Source: Spirochaetaceae bacterium
GTDB taxonomy: Bacteria > Myxococcota_A > UBA9160 > UBA4427
DNA length: 64,000 bases
Direction: 5' to 3'
NCBI GenBank assembly: GCA_020632655.1
Contig: JACKFD010000004.1
Coordinates: 186,001 to 250,000, forward strand
The notes beneath the pieces are model-generated. The model was not told the DNA's origin and did not search any database. It worked only from the letters and a program-made list of their open reading frames with translations. The position numbers and the translations under genes are program-made. Below are positions 34,580 to 43,252 of the stretch, piece by piece (the stretch's first letter is position 1; every line of letters starts with the position of its first letter).

Positions 34580-35458
34580 GTGGCGAATCTGCGAGACATC
34601 AAGCGACGCATCGGCAGCGTCCAGTCGACCCAGAAGATCACCTCCGCCATGAAGATGGTGGCGGCGGCGAAGCTGCGGCGTGCCCAGGAGGCGATCGAGG
34701 ATGCGCGGCCCTACGCCGTGCGCATGCGATCGACCCTCGAGCAGGTCTCCCAGGGCGTGCTCGAGGAGACCCATCCGCTGCTGGAGGTCCACGAGGATCG
34801 CCGCAGCCTCGAGGTCGTGGTCATCACCTCGGATCGCGGTCTGGCCGCGGCCTTCAATGCGAATGCGATCAAGGCGGCGGAGCGCATCCTCGCCAAGCGT
34901 GGCGCGGAGTTCGTCGAGGTCGGGCTGACGCTGCTGGGCAAGAAGGCGGTCGACCACTTCAAGCGTCACCGCGCGAAGCAGATCACATACGCCTCGCCGA
35001 TCGGCGGCGACGTGACGTACCAGAAGGCCGCCGACGTCGCCCGGGAGCTTGCGCGACGGTACGAGGCCGGTGACGTCGACGAGGTCGTGCTCGTGTTCAA
35101 CGAGTTCGTCTCGACGATGACCCAGACGCCCCGCGTCTCGCAGCTACTGCCCTTCGAGCCGCCCAAGGCCGACGGGGCGGAGGCGGTCGCCGAGGAGGCC
35201 TCGGCCTACGAGATCGAGCCCGATCCCGAGGCGCTGCTCGCGGCGTTGGTGCCGAAGGCGGTCGAGGTCGAGGTCTTCCGTGCGCTGCTCGAGAACCAGG
35301 CGGGCGAGCACGCGGCCCGCATGACGGCGATGGAGTCGGCGACCAAGAACACGGAGGAGCTGATCGAGAAGCTCACCCTCCAGTACAACCGCGCACGACA
35401 GGCCGCGATCACGGGCGAGCTGGTGGAAATCGTCACGGGGGCGCAGGCGTTGGACTGA
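34580..35458 (+). CDS. atpG: F0F1 ATP synthase subunit gamma
   Basis: 292 aa, GTG start. The two terminal helices form the rotating shaft: 'DIKRRIGSVQSTQKITSAMK' at the start and 'YNRARQAAITGELVEIVTGA' at the end, the latter being the family signature. The central Rossmann-like domain has 'VVITSDRGLAAAFNANAIK'. A 187-nt gap with four hairpins follows before atpD. Confidence 0.97.
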   Translation: MANLRDIKRRIGSVQSTQKITSAMKMVAAAKLRRAQEAIEDARPYAVRMRSTLEQVSQGVLEETHPLLEVHEDRRSLEVVVITSDRGLAAAFNANAIKAAERILAKRGAEFVEVGLTLLGKKAVDHFKRHRAKQITYASPIGGDVTYQKAADVARELARRYEAGDVDEVVLVFNEFVSTMTQTPRVSQLLPFEPPKADGAEAVAEEASAYEIEPDPEALLAALVPKAVEVEVFRALLENQAGEHAARMTAMESATKNTEELIEKLTLQYNRARQAAITGELVEIVTGAQALD

Positions 35459-35622
35459 TGGAGCCTCGCTCCATCAATCCCATGCGCGCGCGGCGCGCGC
35501 ATGAAGACTCTTTACTTTCGCGGCCGAAGGCCGCGAGGACGAAACGAACCGCGTAGCTGGCAGTGGCCGATCGGGCGGACGCTGTGCGGAAGACGAAATG
35601 GACCGAGTGGCTCCCGAGCCAC
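35457..35622 (+). repeat. Row of four perfect hairpins between atpG and atpD
   Basis: Hairpin 1: GATGGAG-CCTCG-CTCCATC (35457-35475), starting inside the atpG stop codon. Hairpin 2: CATGCGCGCG-CGG-CGCGCGCATG (35481-35503). Hairpin 3: CGCGGCC-GAA-GGCCGCG (35519-35535). Hairpin 4: GTGGCT-CCCG-AGCCAC (35607-35622), 24 nt before the atpD ATG. The last could influence atpD ribosome loading; the first three could attenuate, terminate part of the transcript or protect processed ends. Confidence 0.7.
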
Positions 35623-35645
35623 CGAGTGACTGGAGAGACAAGAGA

Positions 35646-37067
35646 ATGAGCCAAGGCAAGATCGTCCAGGTGATGGGCCCCGTGGTCGACGTCGAGTTCG
35701 AGAGCGGTGACCTGCCCGAGATCCTGACGGCGCTCAAGACGACGAACGCCGCGATCAACGACCAGCCCGACAACCTCGTGATCGAGGTCGCGCTGCACCT
35801 CGGCGAGAAGACGGTGCGCACGATCGCGATGGACACGACGGACGGTCTGCGCCGCGGTCAGGCGGTGACGAACACGGGCAGCCCGATCATGATCCCGGTC
35901 GGTCCCGAGACCCTCGGCCGCATCATGAACGTCGTCGGCGAGCCCGTCGACGAGCGCGGTCCGATCGACGCGAAGATGACCTACCCGATCCATCGCCCCG
36001 CCCCCGAGTTCGTCGACCAGTCGACCTCGGTCGAGGTGCTCGAGACGGGCATCAAGGTCGTCGACCTGATCGCGCCCTACAACAAGGGCGGCAAGGTCGG
36101 CCTCTTCGGCGGCGCCGGCGTCGGCAAGACCGTCGTCATCATGGAGCTCATCAACAACATCGCGAAGGAGCACTCGGGCTACTCGGTCTTCGCGGGCGTG
36201 GGCGAGCGGACGCGCGAGGGCAACGACCTCTGGCACGAGATGATGGACTCGGTCCTCTCGGACGGCTCGACCGTGCTCGACAAGGCCGCCCTCGTGTACG
36301 GCCAGATGAACGAGCCGCCGGGGGCGCGTGCGCGCGTCGGCCTCACGGGTCTGACGGCGGCGGAGTACTTCCGCGACGAGGAGGGCAAGGACGTGCTCCT
36401 CTTCGTGGACAACATCTTCCGCTTCACCCAGGCGGGCTCCGAGGTGTCGGCGCTGCTCGGCCGCATCCCGTCGGCCGTGGGCTACCAGCCGACGCTCGCG
36501 ACCGACATGGGTGAGCTCCAGGAGCGCATCACGTCGACCAACAAGGGCTCGATCACGTCGGTGCAGGCGATCTACGTGCCCGCGGACGACCTGACGGACC
36601 CGGCGCCGGCGACGGCGTTCACGCACCTCGACGCGACGACGGTGCTCAACCGGGCGCTGACGGAGATCGGCATCTACCCGGCGGTCGACCCGCTCGACTC
36701 GACCTCGCGGATCCTCGATCCGCAGGTCGTCGGTCAGGAGCACTACGAGGTCGCCCGCGGCGTGCAGTCGACGCTGCAGGCCTACAAGGACCTGCAGGAC
36801 ATCATCGCCATCCTCGGTATGGACGAGCTCTCGGAGGAGGACAAGCTCACGGTCGCGCGCGCGCGCAAGATCCAGCGCTTCCTCTCCCAGCCCTTCCACG
36901 TCGCCGAGCAGTTCACGGGCACGCCGGGCGTCTACGTCCGCCTCGAGGACACGATCCGCGGCTTCCGCGAGATCCTCGACGGCAAGCACGACGACCTGCC
37001 CGAGCAGGCCTTCTACATGGTCGGCGACATCGAGAGCGCCGTGGCCAAGGCCAAGACGCTCGTCTGA
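35646..37067 (+). CDS. atpD: F0F1 ATP synthase subunit beta
   Basis: 473 aa from ATG 35646 (MSQGKIVQVMGPVVDVEF), the usual beta start. Catalytic P-loop 'GGAGVGKTVVIMELI', catalytic Glu in 'AGVGERTREGNDL', and 'FVDNIFRFTQAGSEVSALLGR' are intact. 'GQMNEPPGAR' confirms the beta subunit. It is separated from atpG by a hairpin-rich leader, suggesting its expression is set separately from the upstream genes. Confidence 0.98.
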   Translation: MSQGKIVQVMGPVVDVEFESGDLPEILTALKTTNAAINDQPDNLVIEVALHLGEKTVRTIAMDTTDGLRRGQAVTNTGSPIMIPVGPETLGRIMNVVGEPVDERGPIDAKMTYPIHRPAPEFVDQSTSVEVLETGIKVVDLIAPYNKGGKVGLFGGAGVGKTVVIMELINNIAKEHSGYSVFAGVGERTREGNDLWHEMMDSVLSDGSTVLDKAALVYGQMNEPPGARARVGLTGLTAAEYFRDEEGKDVLLFVDNIFRFTQAGSEVSALLGRIPSAVGYQPTLATDMGELQERITSTNKGSITSVQAIYVPADDLTDPAPATAFTHLDATTVLNRALTEIGIYPAVDPLDSTSRILDPQVVGQEHYEVARGVQSTLQAYKDLQDIIAILGMDELSEEDKLTVARARKIQRFLSQPFHVAEQFTGTPGVYVRLEDTIRGFREILDGKHDDLPEQAFYMVGDIESAVAKAKTLV

Positions 37068-37091
37068 GCGCGGGCCGGGGAGACGCGAATC

Positions 37092-37502
37092 ATGGCACTC
37101 GAGCTGGTGGTCGTGACGCCCGAGGGCGAGGCGCTCTCGGAGACGGTCGAGCAGGTCGTGCTGCCCGGTGAGGCCGGGGAGTTCGGTGTGCTCGAGAGCC
37201 ACGAGCGCTTCCTGACGCCGCTCTCGCCGGGGCCGATGCAGATCGTGCGCGGCGGTGCGAATCGCGAGTGGGCGGCGATCTCGAGCGGCTTCGCCGAGGT
37301 CGACGGGGCGCACGTGGTCGTGCTCGTGGACCGCTGTCGGCGGGCCTCGGAGATCGATCACGCCGAGACCGAGGCGCGGCGGGTCGAGGCGGCGGACGCA
37401 CTCGCGGCGCTGCCCGAGGACGAGGAGCACGCGGGAGAGCGACTGCGCCTTGCGGGCGTGGTCGCGACGGCGGAGCTCGAGCTGGACGTCGTCGGGCGCT
37501 AG
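37092..37502 (+). CDS. atpC: F0F1 ATP synthase subunit epsilon
   Basis: 136 aa. The beta-sandwich start 'LELVVVTPEGEALSETVEQVVLPGEAGEFGVL' region and 'ISSGFAEVDGAHVVVLVDRC' match epsilon. The C-terminal helices can inhibit ATP hydrolysis in many bacteria. Last gene of the F1 operon, 24 nt after atpD with a ribosome site 'GGGGAGACG'. Confidence 0.95.
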   Translation: MALELVVVTPEGEALSETVEQVVLPGEAGEFGVLESHERFLTPLSPGPMQIVRGGANREWAAISSGFAEVDGAHVVVLVDRCRRASEIDHAETEARRVEAADALAALPEDEEHAGERLRLAGVVATAELELDVVGR

Positions 37503-37616
37503 TCGGGCGGCGGTCGGGCGCAGGCCCGGCCGGATGTCGATCGGGTCACGACGCGACGCACGGCGCACGGGGGCGTCTTCGGCGGGCGCGGCGCTCGGAC
37601 GCGGAGGAGGGCGGAG

Positions 37617-38423
37617 ATGCGGCTGCATCGGGACCGCTTTCCGGGCGATCCCCGACTCGATACGGCCGTCTCCCACGCGATGCTGCGCCGGGTCGCGGCG
37701 GGGCGTGCCGAGGAGAGCCTGCGGCTCTATCGGCCGGATGACGCGATGCTCTTCTCGAGTCTCGACGCGCGTCGACCGGGCTATGCGCGGGCCGTCGGGA
37801 TCGCGCGCGAGCTCGGCTTCGAGCCCGTGACGCGGCTCGCCGGGGGGCATGCGGCGGCCTTCCTCGACGCGTCGATGGCCTTCGCCTGGGCAACGCCCGA
37901 TGCGGACGCGCGCCAGGGCATCCGCGCGCGCTTCGAGCGGCTTTCGGGCTGGATCGCCGAGGCGCTCCGACGGCTGGGACTCGACGCGCGCGTCGGTGCC
38001 GTGCCCGGCGAGTACTGTCCGGGCGAATTCAGCGTCAATCTCGAAGGCCGCGTCAAGGTCATGGGCGTCGGCCAGCGCGTCATCCGCGGCGGCGCGCACG
38101 TGGGCGGTGTGCTGACGGTCGGACGGACCGACGCGCTGCGTGCTGCGCTCGTTCCCGTCTACGACGCACTCGAGATCGAGTTCCGACCCGAGACCGCGGG
38201 CGGCGTCGCGGACTTCGCGCCCGGGCTCGAGCCGGAGGACGTGATCGGGGCGCTGGTCGGCGTGCTTCGCAGCGAGGGGCTCGCGGTCGAGCCGGCCGCC
38301 TTCGATGACGCGATCACGGCCGAGGCCGAGTCGTTGCTCGCCCACCACGCGCCGATCACATCGCGCGTCGGACCGACCGCGCTGGCCGGTGGGAAGGCCC
38401 TGCTGCTCCACGACGATTCGTGA
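37617..38423 (+). CDS. Lipoate/biotin protein ligase-like (LplA family) protein
   Basis: 268 aa. 'VTRLAGGHAAAF' matches the R-x-x-GG-x-A motif and 'GRVKVMGVGQRV' the GRIKV-x-GxxQ lysine motif of the lipoate ligase/octanoyltransferase fold, followed by 'GGAHVGGVL'. These cytoplasmic enzymes attach lipoyl or octanoyl groups to lysine of dehydrogenase E2 or GcvH proteins. Whether this one uses free lipoate, octanoyl-ACP or another acyl donor is not decided by sequence. No lipoyl-domain protein is nearby. The start is assumed at ATG 37617. Confidence 0.7.
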   Translation: MRLHRDRFPGDPRLDTAVSHAMLRRVAAGRAEESLRLYRPDDAMLFSSLDARRPGYARAVGIARELGFEPVTRLAGGHAAAFLDASMAFAWATPDADARQGIRARFERLSGWIAEALRRLGLDARVGAVPGEYCPGEFSVNLEGRVKVMGVGQRVIRGGAHVGGVLTVGRTDALRAALVPVYDALEIEFRPETAGGVADFAPGLEPEDVIGALVGVLRSEGLAVEPAAFDDAITAEAESLLAHHAPITSRVGPTALAGGKALLLHDDS

Positions 38424-38496
38424 TCACGAACGGCTGCTGTGGCATCGCGCCGCTGCGACTGCTTCCATTCGCCGATCCCCCGAAGAGGAGAAGCGC

Positions 38497-39030
38497 ATGA
38501 CCCGACCGTCCGACCGATCCGTCCTCCGCCGCCCGATCCGGCGCGCCCTGCCCCTCGCGCTGGCCATCGCAATGGGCCTCGCGGGCGCCGCCGCCGTCCA
38601 GGCCGACCACCACGAGGGCGCTGTGGCGCTCAAGGCCGCGGAGCAGATCGCCTACCGCCAGTCGGTCATGTCGATCATCGGCACGCATATGGGCGCGATC
38701 GGCGACCTGATGAAGCACGGGCTCGCCGTGCCCGGCGCGATCGAGACCCACGCGAAGCTGATGGCGGAGAGCGCAGCACTCATCGCACCCGCCTTCCGCG
38801 CGAGGGTCACCGAGGGCGCGACCGACGCGAAGCCCGAGATCTGGACCGACTGGACGAAGTTCCAGACCGAGATCGCCGAATACGAGGAGGCTGCGAACGC
38901 CCTCGCGAGCGCGGCGGCGAGCGGGGACCCGGCGAAGATCGGACCCGCCATGAAGGCGCTCGGCGGCAGCTGCGGCGGCTGCCACAAGCCCTTCCGCAAG
39001 CCCAAGGAAGAGTCGTACAAGAACAAGTGA
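38497..39030 (+). CDS. Cytochrome c' (class II)-like periplasmic protein
   Basis: 177 aa; GAGGAG precedes the ATG. A signal peptide ('ALPLALAIAMGLAGAAAVQA') leads to an alpha-helical protein with a single C-terminal heme motif CGGCH (Cys159, Cys162, His163) followed by 'KPFRKPKEE'. A helical bundle with heme at the C-terminus is the class II cytochrome c / c' pattern; 'YRQSVMSIIGTHMGAIGDLMK' is the typical first helix. Such proteins bind gases or carry electrons in the periplasm. Its stop overlaps the start of the next cytochrome by 4 nt. Confidence 0.85.
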   Translation: MTRPSDRSVLRRPIRRALPLALAIAMGLAGAAAVQADHHEGAVALKAAEQIAYRQSVMSIIGTHMGAIGDLMKHGLAVPGAIETHAKLMAESAALIAPAFRARVTEGATDAKPEIWTDWTKFQTEIAEYEEAANALASAAASGDPAKIGPAMKALGGSCGGCHKPFRKPKEESYKNK

Positions 39031-40004
39031 GCGTCGGGCATCACGTGCGCGTCGATCGGCGCTCGGGGAGCCATCGCGCGGCCATTCTGGCGTTGGCGCT
39101 CGCGTTCGGGCTCGTGCTCGCCTCAGGGCTCGCGCTGCACGCGTCGTCCGCTCGTGCCCAGGCACCCGGGTCGGCACCCGACGCGCAGGCCATCGAACGC
39201 GGTCGGCAGGTGCTCTACGCGACCGGCGGCTGCACCTGCCACACGAACTACCCCGGCGAGGGCGAGGCCGCGCCCGCGCTCGCCGGGGGACGCGGTCTCG
39301 AGACGCCCTTCGGCGTCTTCTACAGCACGAATCTCACGCCCGATCGCGAGACCGGGCTCGGCGGCTGGAGCCAGGCGGACTTCGTGCGCGCGATGCGCGA
39401 GGGGCTCTCGCCCGACGGTCAGCACTACTTCCCCGTCTTTCCGTACACGGCGTTCTCGGGCCTCGAGGACGGGGACCTGCGCGATCTCTGGGCGTATCTG
39501 CGATCCCTGCCCGCCGTGAAGCGGGAGAACCGCCCGCCGGACGCGCCCTTTCCATTCTCCTGGCGCGCGACGCTCGCGGGCTGGAAGTGGCTGAACTTCA
39601 CGCCGCTCGTCTTCGAGCCGGCGCCCGATCGGAGCGAGGCCTGGCTTCGCGGCCGCTACCTCGTGAACGCGGCGGCGCATTGCGGCGAGTGCCATACGCC
39701 GCGCACGCTGACCGGCGGACTCGACCGATCGCGCTGGCTCGCGGGCTCGCGCGACGGACCCGAGGGCGAGCTCGCGCCCAACATCACGCCCGATGCGGCG
39801 ACGGGGATCGGCGAGTGGGATGCGGCCGACCTCGTCTGGTATCTCGAGATGGGTCTCAAGCCCGACGGCGACGATACGCAGGGCCTGATGAGCGAGGTGA
39901 TCGAGCACGGCTACGCGAACCTGCCGCGCGCGGACCTCGAGGCGATCGCGGAGTACCTCGCGACGGTGCCGGCGATCGGGAATCGGGTACGCGCGGCAGA
40001 CTGA
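39027..40004 (+). CDS. Two-domain c-type cytochrome, first heme motif shortened (CTCH)
   Basis: 325 aa from GTG 39027 (overlap GTGA with the c' gene). Signal peptide to about residue 45, then two class I-like domains. Domain 2 has a normal CGECH. Domain 1 reads C69-T-C71-H72, one residue short of CxxCH; the surroundings ('LAGGRGLETPFGVFYSTNLTPD') are clearly those of the diheme cytochromes paired with periplasmic dehydrogenases. The codons (tgc acc tgc cac) leave no doubt within this sequence. Attachment might use a single cysteine. Periplasmic or membrane-linked electron transfer is the likely role; partner unknown. Confidence 0.85.
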   Translation: MSVGHHVRVDRRSGSHRAAILALALAFGLVLASGLALHASSARAQAPGSAPDAQAIERGRQVLYATGGCTCHTNYPGEGEAAPALAGGRGLETPFGVFYSTNLTPDRETGLGGWSQADFVRAMREGLSPDGQHYFPVFPYTAFSGLEDGDLRDLWAYLRSLPAVKRENRPPDAPFPFSWRATLAGWKWLNFTPLVFEPAPDRSEAWLRGRYLVNAAAHCGECHTPRTLTGGLDRSRWLAGSRDGPEGELAPNITPDAATGIGEWDAADLVWYLEMGLKPDGDDTQGLMSEVIEHGYANLPRADLEAIAEYLATVPAIGNRVRAAD

Positions 40005-40058
40005 CGCCAGAACTCGGCGCTCGCGCGGATGGCGGCCTCGTCGAAGGACCCGCTCCCG

Positions 40059-42443
40059 TCAGAGATTCTTGTACCGCCCCAGGTCGTAGATCGCCCCCTC
40101 CGTCGGCATCCGCTGTCTCACGTCCGCGTGGATCCAGTCGAGCAGCGGCCAGAAGCGTGGATCCGTCCGCCGAATGCCGAAGCGCGCGACGAGTGCGCGC
40201 ATCGCCGCCGCGTCATGCACGCCGAGGAGCTGCTCCCGGAACGCGCCGAGCTCCTCCGCCGCGACGTCGAAGAAGAAGTTCGGATAGCTGCCGAGGGTGC
40301 CGGCGAAGAGGGTGACCTCGTCGAGCTCGGGCTGCAGTCGATCCTTTTCGCCGAACATCGACGCGACGTTCGTATGCGCGACGTCATGGGTCAGCGTGTA
40401 GACGTGACCGCGCTCGGGATCGTCGTCCGCGTGCACGCGCAGCCAGCTCACCTCGGGCAGATGCCGCACCCAGTCCCCCCGCCGTCCCGCGAGCGGCCGC
40501 AGGCCCGCATCCGCCTGCTCGGCGAGCGCGTCCGTCCCGGGCCGCAGGCAGTCCGATCCGTCGCAGCGATTGAGCAGGTCGTCGGGACCGGCGGCCTCCG
40601 GACTCCGTGCGCGCACCTGCGCGAAGAGCTCCTCGACGTAACGATCGGTCTCGAAGCGCACGCGCGTCCCGTGGCCCTCGCTGATCGGCCGGTTCACGAA
40701 GTGGTGGATCTCGTCCGTCGCGCCCTCGTACCAGGCGTCGCGCAGGGGCTGGCGCGCGGACTCGGGCAGGAACGCGAGCAGGACGTTCTCGCTCTGCATG
40801 CGCAGGTGGTCCATGTAGAGGCGGGTCGCGACCTGATGACCGAGGTTGCCGAAGACGTCGAAGCCGGCGACGAGGTCGTAGTAGATGCGCTCGAAGATCG
40901 GGTAGTCCATCACCCAGGCGGTCTCGGGCGGCGTGCCGATCAGACCGCGCTCGACGCTCGCGTTGTCGAAGTGCCGCCAGACGGTGAGCAGCGCATCGCG
41001 ATCGTGCCCGTCGCCGTCCCAGATCGCCTCGAGCGGCGGACCCCGGCGCCTCGCGTCGAACGCCTCGTAGAGCTCCTCGCGTACGTCGAGATAGCGCCGC
41101 TGGTTCGCGGTGTGCTTGGCCCAGAGGCCTTCACCCGGGATCGCGAGGCTGCCGTCCTCCGCCGGGAGATCGAGCAGGGCCTTCGTGCGTTCGAGGTAGC
41201 GCGGGTCGTTGACGGAGAGGTCCCAGTCGGGGTCGAGGAAGGCGACCCAGAAGCGATCCTCGATCACGTCGACGGCGACCTGGCCGTGGCAGACGGGGCC
41301 GCGGATGAAGGTCGCGACGAAGTGGCGCGCGTCGTCGAGCAGGAACTGGTAGCGGGAGCGCGCGGGGATCGCGTCGAAGGTCTCGAAGGGGTTCGAGGCC
41401 TTCGCATGTCCGTAGGGCGGAAAGACCTTGGCACTCCACTCGGGCTCGAGGAAGAGCGCACGCAGGCGCTCGAGCCGCTCGGGGCCGATCGGGTAGACGA
41501 TATGCGTCTTGTGCACGAGGGTGTCGTCGATGCGCACGAGCCGGTACCAGAAGCGCGCTTCGCCCGGGTCGTCGTAGGGGCGGCGGGTGGCGATCTCGCG
41601 GGTCGGCTGGCCGGGCGGGGTCGACGAGCGGACGAGGCGGAAGAAGGGGCCGCTCGCGTGGGCCTCGAAGTAGAGGTGCGTGACGAACCAATGCTCGTAG
41701 AGGTAGCGGGCCGTGATGCGCTCGCGGAGCGAGTCGCCGTTCAGGAAGCGCTCCCAGCTCTCGACCTCGCGCGCGACGGCGGGATCGAGCGGGGCGCGCG
41801 GCGCGACGGAGGGTGCGCCCTCGCCGAGCCATGCGACGAGATCCGCGTACTCACCCTCGGCGAGCGGCGTCAGGCCGTAGGGCATGCCGCCGAGCGGATG
41901 CTCGTCGACGTAGGCCTCGAAGCGATCGGCGACGGGGCAGGCGAGCTTGCGGTCGAGCGCGAGCGGGAAGTCTTCGGGCAGGCGTTCGCCGGGTGCGAGA
42001 TGCGCGCTGCGACCGAGCGCAAGCATGCGACCCATCACGCCGTCCGCGGTGCCCGCCGGTCCGTGCACCACGTCGTGGAAGCCGAGCGCCCGCCAGCCCG
42101 GCTCGTCGTGGGCGTCGACGTGGAGCCGGGTCGTGCGCTGCGGCGTCAGGCGCTTCGCGTCGTAGACCGCGTCGGGGCTCGCGCCACGGTTCACGCCTTC
42201 GGCGGAGCCGAGCTGCAGCTGGCAGGGCGCGTCGTAGCACGCGTGACACACGACGCAGCGATGGTCGAGGACCCAGCGCGCGTCGTGCTCCTCGGCGACG
42301 ACCGTCCGGGCGACGACGGCCTCCGCGGCGTCCTCGGGCGAAGATGCGTCGTCGCGTCGACAGGCGATCAGGAAGAGGGACGCGGCGGAGAGCATGGCGA
42401 CCGCGACGAGCGTCGCGCGGTCGAGCCGGAACGGAATGGACAT
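40059..42443 (-). CDS. cti: Fatty acid cis/trans isomerase (heme-containing)
   Basis: 794 aa. Cti converts cis to trans double bonds in membrane phospholipid acyl chains, a fast response to solvents or heat. The exported N-terminus has a lipobox-like 'LIAC' (Cys28), followed by the c-type heme motif Cys63-x2-Cys66-His67 in 'CVVCHACYD', as in Pseudomonas Cti. Later motifs 'ESWERFLNGDSLRERITARYLYEH' region and 'LTHDVAHTNVASMF' fit the family at full length. It is convergent with the two cytochrome genes (54 nt apart). Confidence 0.92.
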   Translation of the reverse strand: MSIPFRLDRATLVAVAMLSAASLFLIACRRDDASSPEDAAEAVVARTVVAEEHDARWVLDHRCVVCHACYDAPCQLQLGSAEGVNRGASPDAVYDAKRLTPQRTTRLHVDAHDEPGWRALGFHDVVHGPAGTADGVMGRMLALGRSAHLAPGERLPEDFPLALDRKLACPVADRFEAYVDEHPLGGMPYGLTPLAEGEYADLVAWLGEGAPSVAPRAPLDPAVAREVESWERFLNGDSLRERITARYLYEHWFVTHLYFEAHASGPFFRLVRSSTPPGQPTREIATRRPYDDPGEARFWYRLVRIDDTLVHKTHIVYPIGPERLERLRALFLEPEWSAKVFPPYGHAKASNPFETFDAIPARSRYQFLLDDARHFVATFIRGPVCHGQVAVDVIEDRFWVAFLDPDWDLSVNDPRYLERTKALLDLPAEDGSLAIPGEGLWAKHTANQRRYLDVREELYEAFDARRRGPPLEAIWDGDGHDRDALLTVWRHFDNASVERGLIGTPPETAWVMDYPIFERIYYDLVAGFDVFGNLGHQVATRLYMDHLRMQSENVLLAFLPESARQPLRDAWYEGATDEIHHFVNRPISEGHGTRVRFETDRYVEELFAQVRARSPEAAGPDDLLNRCDGSDCLRPGTDALAEQADAGLRPLAGRRGDWVRHLPEVSWLRVHADDDPERGHVYTLTHDVAHTNVASMFGEKDRLQPELDEVTLFAGTLGSYPNFFFDVAAEELGAFREQLLGVHDAAAMRALVARFGIRRTDPRFWPLLDWIHADVRQRMPTEGAIYDLGRYKNL

Positions 42444-42526
42444 GGACCTCCCGCGACGGATGGGCCCGCCGTCGGTCGGATCCTAGCCACCTGCCCCATG
42501 CGCGTCTTCGCGCGCAGGCTGTGCGC

Positions 42527-43105
42527 TCAGCCCGCCGCCGCCTTCAGCTTCACCTTGCCGTTCTGCACGACGACCTTGAAGTCGACCCGGTCGCAGCCGA
42601 GCTTCTTCTTGATCTCGGCCTCCTGCTTGCGGATCGCGGCCTGGAGCTTGGCGGGGGTGAGGCCGCTCGTGTCCTGACCCGTCGCCATCATGGCGTCGCG
42701 ATAGGTCTCGAAGAGCTCGCTCGAGCCACCACCCGCCGCCGCGGCGCGCGCACCCGCGCCCGCTGCGCCGCCCACGCCCCGCTCGCGCTCGTGCAGCTGG
42801 GCCTTGAAGACGTGGCGCTTGTAGGTGCCGGCCTCGATCTGGCGCAGGACGTCGTCCCACTTGCGCTTGAAGGCCTGGTAGCGCCCGTTCAGGCTGTTGA
42901 ACTTGAAGCGGAGCGCGGTGTTCGTGATCCGCGTGTTGCTCCACTTCACGATCGCCTTCTGGACCTCGGCGCGCTGCATGGCGGGCTCGGTCGGCCGGGT
43001 GCCCAGGAAGTACTTCTCGTAGTCCAGCTTGAGCTGGGTGATCTTGATCTCGAGGAGCTTCATCTCCTCGTCGGGCGTGGCGGCGTCCAGCTTCATCGGC
43101 GGCAC
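42527..43105 (-). CDS. MXAN_5187 C-terminal-domain-like protein, unknown function
   Basis: 192 aa. Mostly helical and charged. Segments such as 'LDYEKYFLGTRPTEP', 'NTALRFKFNSLNGRYQAFKRKW' and 'IEAGTYKR' recall a conserved domain found in myxobacterial proteins of the MXAN_5187 type. A Gly/Ala-rich linker (about 110-125) separates a C-terminal part with 'FKVVVQNGKVKLKAAAG'. No catalytic motif, signal peptide or membrane helix is seen. Start could be GTG 43105 or ATG 43096. Confidence 0.6.
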   Translation of the reverse strand: MPPMKLDAATPDEEMKLLEIKITQLKLDYEKYFLGTRPTEPAMQRAEVQKAIVKWSNTRITNTALRFKFNSLNGRYQAFKRKWDDVLRQIEAGTYKRHVFKAQLHERERGVGGAAGAGARAAAAGGGSSELFETYRDAMMATGQDTSGLTPAKLQAAIRKQEAEIKKKLGCDRVDFKVVVQNGKVKLKAAAG

Positions 43106-43252
43106 GAATCGGCGGTCGCACCGAGGGGCTTGAAGGGTTTTACCCTCGGAATTCGGACTGCTGTCGTCCTGCGTATGACCTGCGTGACGGCCATCGCCGC
43201 AAGCGGTCTGCCCGCGGATCCGCCCGACCCGCGGGCCCGACCCGGGCGGGAC

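Noticed and set aside
40029..42677. 882-codon plus-strand frame opposite cti
   Set aside because: Antisense shadow; the minus strand encodes a complete isomerase with its heme motif.
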